The position numbers and the translations under genes are program-made. DNA of 64,000 nucleotides from Candidatus Methylomirabilis lanthanidiphila (GTDB lineage: Bacteria; Methylomirabilota; Methylomirabilia; Methylomirabilales; Methylomirabilaceae): the NCBI GenBank assembly GCA_902196205.1, contig CABIKM010000026.1, positions 1 through 64,000 on the forward strand, written 5' to 3'. The notes beneath the pieces were generated by a model. That model was not told the DNA's origin and did not search any database. It worked only from the letters and a program-made list of their open reading frames with translations. Shown here piece by piece: positions 8,867 through 17,598 of this stretch (its first letter is position 1; the number at the start of each line of letters is the position of its first letter).

Positions 8867-8895
8867 ATTATTACGTGTCCCTTCTGTTGAGTCAA
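8867..8895 (-). promoter_or_regulatory. Candidate promoter of the ATPase-permease-AttH operon
   Basis: On the minus strand, TTGACT (8890-8895) and AATAAT (8867-8872) are spaced by 17 bp, about 30 bp before the ATPase start at 8838. Each hexamer matches the sigma-70 consensus at 5 of 6 positions. Confidence 0.65.
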
Positions 8896-8912
8896 CGCGC
8901 CCCCTTCCAGGG

Positions 8913-8930
8913 GGTCTCGTACGCGAGACC
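8913..8930. promoter_or_regulatory. Perfect inverted repeat between divergent operons
   Basis: GGTCTCGTACGCGAGACC is a perfect 7-bp stem with a 4-base centre. It lies between the minus-strand promoter above and a TTGACA at 8941 pointing to pal. It has no T-tract and so is more likely an operator or a supercoiling-sensitive hairpin than a terminator. Confidence 0.45.
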
Positions 8931-8940
8931 AGGAATTCGA

Positions 8941-8969
8941 TTGACAAGCCTGTAGACCGGGAGTAAAGA
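8941..8969 (+). promoter_or_regulatory. Weak candidate promoter for pal
   Basis: A perfect TTGACA (8941-8946) is followed 17 bp later by TAAAGA (8964-8969), a poor -10 match. A better -10-like TAAAAT lies at 8981-8986 but at the wrong distance. The pal start is at 9058. Confidence 0.3.
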
Positions 8970-9057
8970 TACCCCTGTTCTAAAATAGAGGTAGGGCTGC
9001 GGTGAGCGCTGCGAGCCGCCCTATCCCAAGAGAACTCTTGTGAGGAGGCGAAAGCAA

Positions 9058-9618
9058 ATGGGGAAATCCTGGAGGCTCAGAAGTATTTCGACCATAGGGC
9101 TATTTTTTTCTCTTGTAGTGCTACTCTCAGGCTGCCCGAAGCGTGCGGATCTTGGCGATACGGGAGCGATCTCCTCTTCCACCGCAACCCAGTCGGAGGA
9201 GGCAGTCAAGCCTTCGAAGTCGATTCAGGAGCCTCCGGCAGCAGGCGCGCCCTCGGCACAACAACCGGCAACGGCAGGCCAGGAGTCGCCGCTCAAGGAC
9301 GCCTTCTTCGATTTTGACAAATCGACTATCCGTGGTGATGCAAAATCCAATCTCAATGAGGATCTTCAGTGGCTCAACAGCAATCCGACGGCGCAGATTA
9401 CGATCGAAGGCCACTGCGACGAACGCGGCACGGCGGAATATAATCTGGGTCTGGGCGAACGACGGGCCAAGTCTGCCCAAGACTACCTTGTGGCGGCAGG
9501 CATCGATGCCAAGCGTATCAAGATCGTGAGTTTTGGGAAGGAGCGCCCGTTCGCGATGGGTCACGATGAGTCGGCCTGGAAGTGGAACCGAAGGGCACAC
9601 CTCGTAGTGAGCGAGTAG
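9058..9618 (+). CDS. pal: Peptidoglycan-associated lipoprotein (Pal)
   Basis: A 186-residue lipoprotein anchoring the outer membrane to peptidoglycan. A lipoprotein signal ends in LLSGC, with lipidated C26. A low-complexity Ser/Ala/Gln/Pro linker (about 35-75) follows, then the OmpA-like domain: DAFFDFDKSTIR, IEGHCDERGTAEYN and LGERRAKSAQDYL are the peptidoglycan-binding signature motifs. The ATG at 9058 is preceded by GAGGAGG (9042-9048), which rules out the longer GTG frame from 9040. The rest of the Tol system (tolQRAB) is not adjacent here, which is unusual. Confidence 0.93.
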   Translation: MGKSWRLRSISTIGLFFSLVVLLSGCPKRADLGDTGAISSSTATQSEEAVKPSKSIQEPPAAGAPSAQQPATAGQESPLKDAFFDFDKSTIRGDAKSNLNEDLQWLNSNPTAQITIEGHCDERGTAEYNLGLGERRAKSAQDYLVAAGIDAKRIKIVSFGKERPFAMGHDESAWKWNRRAHLVVSE

Positions 9619-9631
9619 TCGCTCCGCGGGG

Positions 9632-11035
9632 TTACGAGCGAAAGAAGACGAGGGTTACCAAAAGAAAGAGGGGCAGGAGGATGCCGATCGCATACTTCAT
9701 GTACCCGAAGAAGGACGGCATCTTGACCCCGGCCTCTTCCGCGATCGCCTTCACCATGAAATTGGGACCGTTGCCGATATAGGTATTGGCTCCCATGGAG
9801 ACGGCGCCAACGGAGATCGCCGTCAGGAGCGTCTCGCCATCCAGGCCTCCGGCCACGGCCCGTAGAAGTTCGCCCAGATGCGCCGCCTCCGTCCCCATCA
9901 ACCCACTGGCCATCGACGTAAAGGTCAGATAGGTCGGCGCATTATCGAGGAAGCTCGAGAGGAGTCCCGTCACCCAAAAGAACTGCCATGGGTGCGTGAG
10001 GCCAAGCTCGCCTCCGCGTGACTCCAGAATCACCAGCGCAGGGATCATGGTTGCGAAGATCCCGGCAAAAATCACCGCCACCTCCACAATGGGGGATAAG
10101 GTGAAGCCGTTGGCCGCGCGCGTTTCCTGACGTGTCATCAGCAGAGAGAGACCTGCGAGGACACCCATCCCCACTATCTGCCCTCCCCGGCGCGCATAGT
10201 CGGACTGCAGGCCGATTTGGGCGCCGAATCGCCCGATTACAAAGGCTACGGCAAGCACGCCCAGCAAGAGCAGGAAATTTACCTTGCCTTCTACGTGGAG
10301 CCTTTCCCGAACCTCGAACCCCGTACTCACGGCCTCCTGGCGTATCGTTCGTTCGGCTTCAAATCGACGCCGATCCCACGCGTAGAAGATGATAAGCAGC
10401 GTTGCGATCATCGTGAGCCAGTGAGGCAGCAGTCGGATGGTCCACTCAAACGGCACTCCTCGGAGAAAACCGAGAAAGAGCGGCGGATCGCCGAGGGGTG
10501 TCAGCATCCCGCCGATATTCGAGACAATAAAGATGAAGAACACGACGATATGCACCTGGTGCCGACGCCGCTCGTTGGCCCGAAGGACCGGACGAACCAA
10601 TAGCATCGAGGCCCCGGTCGTTCCGATGAGATTTGCGAAGATGGCACCAATCGCCAGGACGACGGTGTTGCTGAAAGGTGTTCCAGACAGTGAGCCTCGA
10701 AGGTAGATGCCGCCGGAGATGATAAAGAGGGCTGCGAGCAGGGCCATGAATGCGGCATACTCGATTCCAGTCTCGATAAGGCGCGAGCTCTCCACCATAA
10801 CGATATAGAGCACGACGGGAAGCGCGAAGACGGCGCTGACGATCCCTTTATTGAGGTTGGATTCCCACCAGTGAGGAGCCAGCAGCGGCAGGACCGCAAT
10901 GGACAGGAGCATCAGGGCGAATGGGGCCACCCAGACCAGCCCAAGCTGATGATCCAATGGTGTCCCACCCTCCTTTGCGGCTGCGGTGAAGTCCTGAAAA
11001 GCCGAGTGTGCCGGCGCCGTCAACACCGGTGTCAC
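9632..11035 (-). CDS. ArsB/NhaD-superfamily sodium:proton antiporter-like protein
   Basis: A 467-residue protein with about eleven hydrophobic helices of the ion-transporter superfamily that includes NhaD and ArsB. Landmarks are NLIGTTGASMLLVRPVL (about 135-151), SNIGGMLTPLGDPPLFLGFL (about 172-191) and, near the C-terminus, FLDNAPTYLTFTSMA and GANTYIGNGPNFMVK. The paired NIGG..TP.GDPP and DNAP..GNGPNFM motifs form the two symmetric re-entrant sites. The frame begins at a GTG at 11035, but a TTG at 10957 is preceded by AAAGGAGG and removes a non-hydrophobic leader of 26 residues, so the true start may be there. Gene end faces pal with a 13-bp gap. Confidence 0.85.
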   Translation of the reverse strand: MTPVLTAPAHSAFQDFTAAAKEGGTPLDHQLGLVWVAPFALMLLSIAVLPLLAPHWWESNLNKGIVSAVFALPVVLYIVMVESSRLIETGIEYAAFMALLAALFIISGGIYLRGSLSGTPFSNTVVLAIGAIFANLIGTTGASMLLVRPVLRANERRRHQVHIVVFFIFIVSNIGGMLTPLGDPPLFLGFLRGVPFEWTIRLLPHWLTMIATLLIIFYAWDRRRFEAERTIRQEAVSTGFEVRERLHVEGKVNFLLLLGVLAVAFVIGRFGAQIGLQSDYARRGGQIVGMGVLAGLSLLMTRQETRAANGFTLSPIVEVAVIFAGIFATMIPALVILESRGGELGLTHPWQFFWVTGLLSSFLDNAPTYLTFTSMASGLMGTEAAHLGELLRAVAGGLDGETLLTAISVGAVSMGANTYIGNGPNFMVKAIAEEAGVKMPSFFGYMKYAIGILLPLFLLVTLVFFRS

Positions 11036-11047
11036 GCGTCAGGTGTG

Positions 11048-11075
11048 ACCATACCAGAGTTGGCGTAAAAGTCAA
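11048..11075 (-). promoter_or_regulatory. Candidate promoter of the antiporter gene
   Basis: On the minus strand TTGACT (11070-11075) and TATGGT (11048-11053) are 16 bp apart, just before the antiporter reading frame. If real, transcription begins within about 10 bp of the GTG at 11035, which favours the internal TTG start with its ribosome-binding site. Confidence 0.5.
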
Positions 11076-11121
11076 AGCGCTCCCGGTGCGGTCTGCGACC
11101 TCGCTGTGCTATACTATATTA

Positions 11122-12147
11122 ATGGTGTATCAGCAGTCTCAGCAGGGTAACGAGATCTTCAGGATCGCCCACCTCTCCGATCTGCATTTCACGTCACTGG
11201 GTAACATCAAAATCCGTGACCTCCTGAATAAGCGCGCGCTTGGCTACCTGTCCTGGCGATTCCGGCGGCGGCACGAACACGTACTTGAAATCCTGAGCGC
11301 CCTACTCCGCGACTTGAGTGGGCTGGCGTTGGACCATATTGTGATTACGGGTGATCTGACCCACATCGGCCTCCCTGGTGAATTTCAACAAGCTCGACAA
11401 TGGCTGGAGACGCTTGGCTCGCCAACCGATGTGACTGTTGTGCCGGGTAATCACGATACCTATGTGAACACCCCGTGGCAAGATTCCCTCGCCCTGTGGA
11501 CGCCCTACATGGCCTCCGATCCTGGACTCAACATCGGAGAACAGCGGGCGTCGGGCCGTTCATTCTTTCCAAGCGTACGGATGCGCGGACCTGCCGTTCT
11601 GATCGGAGCCACCTCGGCGCGCCCATCGGCTCCTTTTTTTGCCACAGGAAGCCTGGGGGCTGCACAGATGGACAGATTGGGCGATATCCTCGATCTGACC
11701 CGCCGACAGGGTCGGTTCAGAATTCTCCTCATTCACCATCCACCTGTAACGGCCACAGTCGGATGGCGCAAACGACTCACCGACGGAGCTGTGTTGAGGG
11801 CCCTTCTCACTCGGTATGGTGTGGAGATGGTATTGCACGGACATGCGCACCGGTCGTCCGTAGCGTATCTGCCCAACGGGTCGGACGCTATCCCTCTGAT
11901 AGGCGTTCCTTCCGCCTCCTCGCGCAGGGTCAAGGCGAAGCGGCGTGCGGGGTATTATGTCTATGAGGTACGGCCGTCGTCTGCGGGGTGGGAGATCGGA
12001 GTATCGATGCACTGCTACTCTCCGGACGATCGCTGTTTTGTTGCAGGGAAGCAGCGAGTGATATGGGTACCCGGCGCGGCGACGGGCTCACTGGATGCGG
12101 CGGTACACCCACACGGTCAGCCCGCCGAGGACGGCCAGCGGGCTTAA
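11122..12147 (+). CDS. Calcineurin-like metallophosphoesterase
   Basis: A 341-residue two-metal phosphoesterase. All five blocks are present: IAHLSDLHF (D20, H22), ITGDLTHIG, VPGNHDTYV, LLIHHPP and LHGHAHRS. Family members hydrolyse phosphodiesters or phosphomonoesters such as cyclic nucleotides or lipid pyrophosphates. The ATG at 11122 begins the conserved domain, but no ribosome-binding site precedes it, and TATACT at 11110-11115 lies only 7 bp upstream, so the message may be leaderless. The 3' end overlaps the convergent lptG end by 60 bp. Confidence 0.85.
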   Translation: MVYQQSQQGNEIFRIAHLSDLHFTSLGNIKIRDLLNKRALGYLSWRFRRRHEHVLEILSALLRDLSGLALDHIVITGDLTHIGLPGEFQQARQWLETLGSPTDVTVVPGNHDTYVNTPWQDSLALWTPYMASDPGLNIGEQRASGRSFFPSVRMRGPAVLIGATSARPSAPFFATGSLGAAQMDRLGDILDLTRRQGRFRILLIHHPPVTATVGWRKRLTDGAVLRALLTRYGVEMVLHGHAHRSSVAYLPNGSDAIPLIGVPSASSRRVKAKRRAGYYVYEVRPSSAGWEIGVSMHCYSPDDRCFVAGKQRVIWVPGAATGSLDAAVHPHGQPAEDGQRA

Positions 12148-13155
12148 TACTGTCAGCGGGGCGCTCAGGTGCCAGATCGCTCCGAGATGCGCCATAAAAT
12201 GGCTACCCAGATGAAAAGCGGCGCCGAGCAGCGATCCGTGCAGGATCCGCTTGCCGACCGTCGCCTTCCGAAGAGGACCGAGCACAAACGGAATCGCAAC
12301 CAGCACCATCATCAGGGTCGACAGGGGCATCGTAAGCTGCTGCCACAGCCGGATCTCGAGACGTGCGACATCCTGGCCGGTCTTTTTCAGAAATGCGATA
12401 TACTGGCTGAGGGTCGAACGCGACAGCACGTCGGCGGGCAAGACGAGCAGCTCCACCTGCGCCGGGGTCAACGACCCGGCCCATGGAAGACTGGCAAGCT
12501 GTTGCGAGACGACCCCCTCCTCTCCCATCGTTCGTTGTGCCACATCCATGAGAATCCACCGATCCGAATCCACGGGGTCGGCTTGTGCCGCCCAGGTCAT
12601 GAGGCGCAGCCGATCGTGCTCGTCGAATTCATAGATCTCGACATCTGAGAGGACGCGACCGGGCAGTACCTTATGTACCCGGATAAATTGCCGACCATCG
12701 CGCGACCAGAAACCCTGCCTGGTATGTAACGCTTCCGGCTTCGTGATCGCTTGGAGACGGCGCGTGTACGCGAGTTGATCGGCAGACGGCGCAACCCACT
12801 CTTGAATCCCTACCACCACAATCATGAGGAGGATGCCGGTTGCGGTCACTGACACACCGATACGCAGCGGTGAGGTCCCTAATGCCTGCATGGCGATGAG
12901 TTCATGGCTACTGGCCATTTCTCCCAGACCGATGATGCTCCCCAGCACGGCGGTTGCGGGCGCCAGCTCAATCATTCGGCTCGGCACCGTCAATACGACA
13001 TTCAGGAACGCGTCGCCAAGTCCGTAGGTGCCGCGGCCGACCGAGTCCAACTCATTGACGAACGCCATCAGGCTGAAGACGGATAATAGGACGGCCATCA
13101 CAAGCGCATAACCCCTGATCACTCTGAACCAGATATGACGATCGATCGTGCTCAT
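12088..13155 (-). CDS. lptG: LPS export permease LptG
   Basis: A 355-residue YjgP/YjgQ-family inner-membrane protein. Three helices precede a periplasmic jellyroll domain (about 120-255) and three follow it, the usual LptF/LptG plan. With LptF and LptB it draws lipopolysaccharide from the inner membrane into the Lpt bridge. The start MSTIDRHIWFRV at 13155 overlaps the lptF stop in ATGA. GELIAMQ-like SSHELIAMQALGTSP is the coupling-helix region that contacts LptB. The lptB gene is not in this window. Confidence 0.85.
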   Translation of the reverse strand: MSTIDRHIWFRVIRGYALVMAVLLSVFSLMAFVNELDSVGRGTYGLGDAFLNVVLTVPSRMIELAPATAVLGSIIGLGEMASSHELIAMQALGTSPLRIGVSVTATGILLMIVVVGIQEWVAPSADQLAYTRRLQAITKPEALHTRQGFWSRDGRQFIRVHKVLPGRVLSDVEIYEFDEHDRLRLMTWAAQADPVDSDRWILMDVAQRTMGEEGVVSQQLASLPWAGSLTPAQVELLVLPADVLSRSTLSQYIAFLKKTGQDVARLEIRLWQQLTMPLSTLMMVLVAIPFVLGPLRKATVGKRILHGSLLGAAFHLGSHFMAHLGAIWHLSAPLTVLSPLAVLGGLTVWVYRRIQ

Positions 13156-14216
13156 GGGTTCCTCGTTCGTCTCCACAACAGGCCTGCCACCAGAATCCCT
13201 AATAGCAGGTGGACCCACCAGATACCCGGAACGGTGCCGACCATCCCCTTCTCGACCCATGTCTTCACCATCATGTTCAGATTATAAAACGTGGCGTAGC
13301 TTACCACCGATACGAATAATTTAGCGTATTTGCCTTGACGTGCCCTGGCGTGCCCGAGGGGAAAGCCCAACAATCCCATCAGCAACGCGGCCACCGGGGT
13401 TGAGAGGCGCCATTGAAACTCCGCGATGTCCTTGGGCGAGGTGGAGCCGGCCAACTGCCAGGTTGGGGCGGCCTTTCGCCGATACTCCTCTGACAGCACC
13501 TGCGCTTTCTCCCACTCGAGAACCAGTTCGTCGGATGTGGCCTCCCTGACCGCCGCCCGATTTCGCGAGATCTCATAACTCACGGCTTCGGAACAGACCA
13601 ACGTCCGGGCGCCGCCCGATTCCACACGTTCAGGATAATGCGCCTCTTCCGCCCAGACGAGCCGAATCAGATCCTCCGAGCGGGACTGGATAAAGACCTG
13701 CTGCATGCGACCGGTGCGTTGATCGCGCCGTTGAAAGAATAGGACGGTGCCGGATGAATTTTCGTAGAAGTGACCCGGCTGCATTTCGTTCAGATCGACG
13801 TCCGCAGCCGCCTCGCGCTCCAGGCGATAGCGGTTTTCGTTGGCCCATGGCCGCACATAGATAGACAGATAGGCCACGAGCCCTGCGATCACGAGAGAAC
13901 CCACAAACACGATCCGTATGATCCGCGACGGGCTGACGCCGGAACTGAAAAGCGCGGTCATTTCGGAATCGGTATAGAGACGTCCCAGCGTCACGACAAC
14001 CGACAGGTGCAGTGCGACCGGCAGCAGGATCTCCAGCGCAACTGCAGCCCTGACCATGACGAGCGGCAGGACACTGTGGAAGGGCATGAGGCCGTCGGCT
14101 ACCCGACTCATATAACGGATGGCGGTGAAGTTGGCAAACAGCAAGAGCAGCCCGCCGCAGAAAATGACAAGAGGCTTGGCAATCTCGCGGGTCAGATACC
14201 GATCGAGTATCAACAT
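13152..14216 (-). CDS. lptF: LPS export permease LptF
   Basis: A 354-residue YjgP/YjgQ permease, partner of LptG. It begins MLILDRYLTREIAKPLVIF, typical of LptF; the coupling segment is YTDSEMTALFSSGVSPSRI (about 81-99), followed by a periplasmic domain and three C-terminal helices. It is the first gene of a two-gene operon (4-bp overlap with lptG) and is divergent from the nucleotidyltransferase gene at 14366. The distinction of F from G rests on order and N-terminus and could be reversed. Confidence 0.85.
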   Translation of the reverse strand: MLILDRYLTREIAKPLVIFCGGLLLLFANFTAIRYMSRVADGLMPFHSVLPLVMVRAAVALEILLPVALHLSVVVTLGRLYTDSEMTALFSSGVSPSRIIRIVFVGSLVIAGLVAYLSIYVRPWANENRYRLEREAAADVDLNEMQPGHFYENSSGTVLFFQRRDQRTGRMQQVFIQSRSEDLIRLVWAEEAHYPERVESGGARTLVCSEAVSYEISRNRAAVREATSDELVLEWEKAQVLSEEYRRKAAPTWQLAGSTSPKDIAEFQWRLSTPVAALLMGLLGFPLGHARARQGKYAKLFVSVVSYATFYNLNMMVKTWVEKGMVGTVPGIWWVHLLLGILVAGLLWRRTRNP

Positions 14217-14365
14217 AGAGCTCTGCGAAATGTCACACCTATCCCTTTCAAGGTATGTTATGGTATCGTATTACGGCTGGATCGCACAAGTCCGCTTTTC
14301 TGGAAGTTGGGGTCGAATGCCACCGTTACGGTATCCGGGCGCAGGTACGCAGGAGGATATGGTTC

Positions 14366-15085
14366 ATGAGGGGTATCATATTGAGCGCAGGCCAAGGCAA
14401 ACGTCTGCTCCCGCTGACGGCGGAGGTTCCGAAATGCGTACTCCAGGTCGGAGGCCAAACTCTCGTGGAGCGGCAGATCGCCTACTTGATGAAGTGCGGC
14501 ATCGATCAGGTGACTGTGGTTGTGGGGTTCGGGGCCGAAAAGGTGGAGCAGGTCGTACGCACTCATTTTCACCCCGATCAAGCCACAACTTTATATAACC
14601 CCTTCTTTTCCGTCAGCGATAATCTGGTCAGTTGTTGGCTGGTTCGCCACCTGATGACGGAAGATTTTGTTTTACTGAACGGAGACACACTGTTCGAGCC
14701 GGCCATTCTTCAATGTCTTCTGGATGCGCCGCCTGGACCGATTACGCTTGTCGTCGACCGTAAACCGGCTTATGACGCCGACGATATGAAGGTGATGGTA
14801 GAAGGACGTAGATTGCTCAGAGTCGGAAAGACATTGAGTCCGGAACAGTCTCATGGCGAGTCGATCGGCATGACGCTGTTCCGTGGAAACGGGCCGGGTC
14901 TCTTTTCCGAGGCGATTGAGCGGGCATTGCGAAAACCCGATGCCCTGAGGAACTGGTATCTCTCAGTGATCGACGAAATGGCGCAGGCGGGTCTGGTCCG
15001 GACCTGTCCCATCCAGGGCCTACAGTGGACCGAAGTGGACTGTCTTGCCGACCTGGAGCAGGCCCAACAACTGACTGCCCTGTAA
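14366..15085 (+). CDS. Sugar/polyol-phosphate nucleotidyltransferase (LicC-like)
   Basis: A 239-residue NTP-transferase-fold enzyme. The nucleotide-binding signature is IILSAGQGKRLLPLTAEVPKC (about 4-24), with FVLLNGDTLFEP supplying the metal-binding aspartate, and the closing WTEVDCLADLEQAQQL the second metal site. The DNLVSCWL motif is shared with choline-phosphate and inositol-phosphate cytidylyltransferases (LicC, IPCT). GGAGG lies 9 bp before the ATG at 14366. It is next to the ceramide genes, so I infer that it activates a headgroup (as a CDP-alcohol) for the phosphotransferase at 29.3 kb. Confidence 0.8.
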   Translation: MRGIILSAGQGKRLLPLTAEVPKCVLQVGGQTLVERQIAYLMKCGIDQVTVVVGFGAEKVEQVVRTHFHPDQATTLYNPFFSVSDNLVSCWLVRHLMTEDFVLLNGDTLFEPAILQCLLDAPPGPITLVVDRKPAYDADDMKVMVEGRRLLRVGKTLSPEQSHGESIGMTLFRGNGPGLFSEAIERALRKPDALRNWYLSVIDEMAQAGLVRTCPIQGLQWTEVDCLADLEQAQQLTAL

Positions 15086-15113
15086 ACAGCGCGCATCGGT
15101 AATTCGGTATCGT

Positions 15114-15914
15114 TCACGATTTCTTGAGATCGACAATCGTCTGAGCCAGTTTCCAATCACTTATCGTATCCACGTCTAGTGCAGCCTCAGGAAATGGGAG
15201 CATAATAACGTCGATCGAGAGGTTCAGGCGCCGTGAGAGTCGGTCGACGGCCTGACGAACCGATAACCCTCCGAGGACAAACCGCAACACCGTCATCCAG
15301 CCCAGCGTCGAGATGAGCCGGATCGGCCTCTTGCGCAGACCTTCAACCTGGCCCCAGAATTGTATCAGGGAACGGCCTCGCGCGGTCGAAAATGCATACA
15401 GATTGCACCCGCACACCCCGCCGTCCCGAAATCTGAGTACGGTCCGCCGCATGGTCGGATAGGCCGTCGCGATCAGATCGTATGCGGCCAACCCGACACC
15501 GACATCCGCATGGCCGGCCTGTGCTGCCGTACAGAGGTAGTCGATAACGCCAGCGTTGAGAAGGGCGTGATCTGCTGTCACCAGCAGAATCGGATGATCC
15601 TGCGGCAGCGACTGCATCACGGTATACGCGCTGATGCTGGGCGTCGCGTACGTCTCATGCCATGTCACCGCTCCGGATGTCACTAAGCTGCGGAGACTGT
15701 CGTTTGTCTCCACTGTGCGCCAGTCGGGCCCGCACAGGATGCGATCTCCGATTGTCTGTGCCTCGGCCAGCGCATCCAGTACGCGGAGGACCATGGGAAC
15801 GCCACCGACTGGAACCAGCGCCTTGCACGAGACTCCTGCTGCGCGAGCGACCGGGTCGTCAGGCGTACGGTCTCCAGCGAGTACAATCGCGGTAAACGGC
15901 CGACTCTGACTCAT
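15114..15914 (-). CDS. MobA-like NTP transferase domain protein
   Basis: A 266-residue protein with an N-terminal NTP-transferase domain: TAIVLAGDRTPDDPVARAAG, KALVPVGGVPMVLRVLDAL (about 31-49) and PILLVTADHALL supply the nucleotide and metal sites. The canonical GGxSxRMG loop is replaced by an AGDR..DPVA form, seen in uncharacterised relatives associated with lipid and polysaccharide loci. The C-terminal half closes with ALDVDTISDWKLAQTIV. It overlaps the ceramide-synthase-type gene by 4 bp (ATGA) as the second gene of that operon, suggesting a shared pathway. Substrate unknown. Confidence 0.75.
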   Translation of the reverse strand: MSQSRPFTAIVLAGDRTPDDPVARAAGVSCKALVPVGGVPMVLRVLDALAEAQTIGDRILCGPDWRTVETNDSLRSLVTSGAVTWHETYATPSISAYTVMQSLPQDHPILLVTADHALLNAGVIDYLCTAAQAGHADVGVGLAAYDLIATAYPTMRRTVLRFRDGGVCGCNLYAFSTARGRSLIQFWGQVEGLRKRPIRLISTLGWMTVLRFVLGGLSVRQAVDRLSRRLNLSIDVIMLPFPEAALDVDTISDWKLAQTIVDLKKS

Positions 15915-17101
15915 TGCAAGGCCTTTTCATAGATCCGGTAGCGCTTATAGGGCACACCTCCAATTATCGCCAGCATATCTCGCATCCGCATATTGTCCTC
16001 CAGGATCCAGGACAGTTCAACCTCCCGGATCCCGCGCCTGATTCCATAACCGCGTACGGCATCGATGAGCATGAAGGCGAGTGCGGTTCCCAGTGCGCTT
16101 CTTTGAAAATACTTGCGGATGCCCATTAGAGCGACACGGGCGGTTGTCGGCCGCTTGACCTTGAGTCGCCATAAGAGCTTGAGCCAGCCGAACGGCAACA
16201 AACGTCCGTGAAGGTCGCGTATCGCCTCATTGAGATTCGGTAAGGCTATGATCATGCCGGCCGGTATCCCATCGACCTCCGCAATCTGCACGCCCTCGTC
16301 ATCAACTAATAGTCGCAAGCTGTGCCCGAGATGCCGAAACTCCTCCTCCGTAAAGGGAATAAAGCCCCAGTTTGCGGACCACGCGTCCTCGAAAATCTCC
16401 TTGAGAATCCGGAGTTCCTCGTTCATGGACGGCCTGCGTAACGGCCGGATTCGGACACAGCCGGCCGCCTTGTTTACGGCGGCGCGCATGAGCGCAGGGG
16501 GCGTGAAATCGGTGGTAACCCGATAGGCCAGAAGGTCTTTCGAACGCTGATATCCCTCGGCCGCAATGCGATCGGCATAATAGGGGCGGGCATGGCCCAT
16601 CATAATCATTGGAGGTGTATCGTACCCCTCCACGAGCAGCCCGCACTCCTGATTGATCGACAGATTGAACGGACCTCGGATGCGCGACATCCCTTGGTTG
16701 CGCAGCCAGGTTTCCGCCGTACTCAACAATGCGCGAAAGGTATCTGCTTCGTTCTCGGCCTCGAGTAAACCGAAAAATCCGGTGGCATCCCGATACCGCG
16801 CCTCATGTAATTCGTCAATTTGGGCGCTGATCCGTCCGACCGGTCTGGTACCGCGGTACGCGAGCCAGAAACAGCAGTGCGCGTGCGCGAAGTATGGGTT
16901 GCGCGGAGAGAACTGCTCCCGTCGCTCGATCAGCAAGGGAGGGATCCACGCGGGGTCGTCGGCATAGAACGACGACGGAAGGCGAATAAACCGGCGAAGA
17001 TCGCGTGATCCGTTGATCGGCACGATGCGTACGGATTCGGAAGTGACGCGTATAGTAGGGGGTGTTCCTCCGGGGAGGGTTGTGGAGTTCCGGTCCGACA
17101 C
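15911..17101 (-). CDS. GNAT-fold N-acyltransferase, probable bacterial ceramide synthase (bCerS type)
   Basis: A 396-residue protein of the N-acyltransferase superfamily, sometimes annotated as a dATP pyrophosphohydrolase. It opens with a conserved IVPINGSRDLRRFIRLP..FY..DPAWIPPL block (about 27-55), has a central GPFNLSINQECGLLVEGYD segment (about 142-160), and ends with the GNAT-like RVALMGIRKYFQRSALGTA and VELSWILEDNMRM blocks. This is the architecture of the Caulobacter bCerS family, which acylates the sphingoid base. The GTG start at 17101 follows GGGGG. It is divergent from the fatty acyl-AMP ligase, reductase, ACP and serine palmitoyltransferase genes, which strongly supports the role. 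Confidence 0.75.
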   Translation of the reverse strand: MSDRNSTTLPGGTPPTIRVTSESVRIVPINGSRDLRRFIRLPSSFYADDPAWIPPLLIERREQFSPRNPYFAHAHCCFWLAYRGTRPVGRISAQIDELHEARYRDATGFFGLLEAENEADTFRALLSTAETWLRNQGMSRIRGPFNLSINQECGLLVEGYDTPPMIMMGHARPYYADRIAAEGYQRSKDLLAYRVTTDFTPPALMRAAVNKAAGCVRIRPLRRPSMNEELRILKEIFEDAWSANWGFIPFTEEEFRHLGHSLRLLVDDEGVQIAEVDGIPAGMIIALPNLNEAIRDLHGRLLPFGWLKLLWRLKVKRPTTARVALMGIRKYFQRSALGTALAFMLIDAVRGYGIRRGIREVELSWILEDNMRMRDMLAIIGGVPYKRYRIYEKALQ

Positions 17102-17598
17102 TATGTCCCCCGTGCGGGGTTCGTTTTACCGATTGTCAACAACGCGTAGAGTCTCCTTGCGTTTTTTTGTTGCACAAAACCCCTCCGATCTTGTATATAA
17201 TACCGATTGATTCTTTATTGTGGCAACGATAGACATGACAGTCGCCCTTGGATTTCACTATTATGCATGTTTACTGGTCGCGTTCAACACATTATGCGCG
17301 CTCTGCGAGGCGGAGTAGTCCGTAGTGCCGCTGCCCACTGTATCGCTGGGTAGGAGCATCGCAACAGCTTTCTGCCATCGACCTCGATATGTCAGCTCCA
17401 TTCGAGAGACCTGCGGCGGAGTAATCTGCCGCTTGTGGCTGTACGTGCGCCGCTCGGCTTTTGATCTAGCCGTTTGCAGTGGTCACGAAGACGTTGAGCC
17501 GTTCTGTTCCTCTGTGGCCGGTACGTAGAAAGCCTTGCCGGCGCTGAGACGTTGAGTCATTCGGTAACGTCGTATTGTGTACAGGGGGTGTAGGGGGG
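17102..17598. other. Intergenic region between divergent ceramide-gene operons
   Basis: No credible gene is seen in these 497 bp. It carries the divergent control region of the ceramide-synthase-type gene and the acyl-AMP ligase operon. A plus-strand TATAAT is at 17196-17201. The 67-codon frame at 17325-17528 has no ribosome-binding site and a Cys/Arg-rich, chance-like composition. The long leader (about 390 nt) before the ligase start could hold regulation. Confidence 0.5.
17170..17201 (+). promoter_or_regulatory. Candidate promoter upstream of the ceramide operon
   Basis: A perfect TATAAT (17196-17201) in the context TTGTATATAATAC has a TTGCAC (17170-17175) 20 bp upstream, longer than the ideal 17. 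The A/T-rich stretch stands out from the surrounding GC-rich DNA. The ligase gene starts about 400 bp downstream. Confidence 0.4.

Noticed and set aside
17325-17528. 67-codon frame in the divergent ceramide control region
   Set aside because: Cys/Arg-rich chance composition without a start signal.
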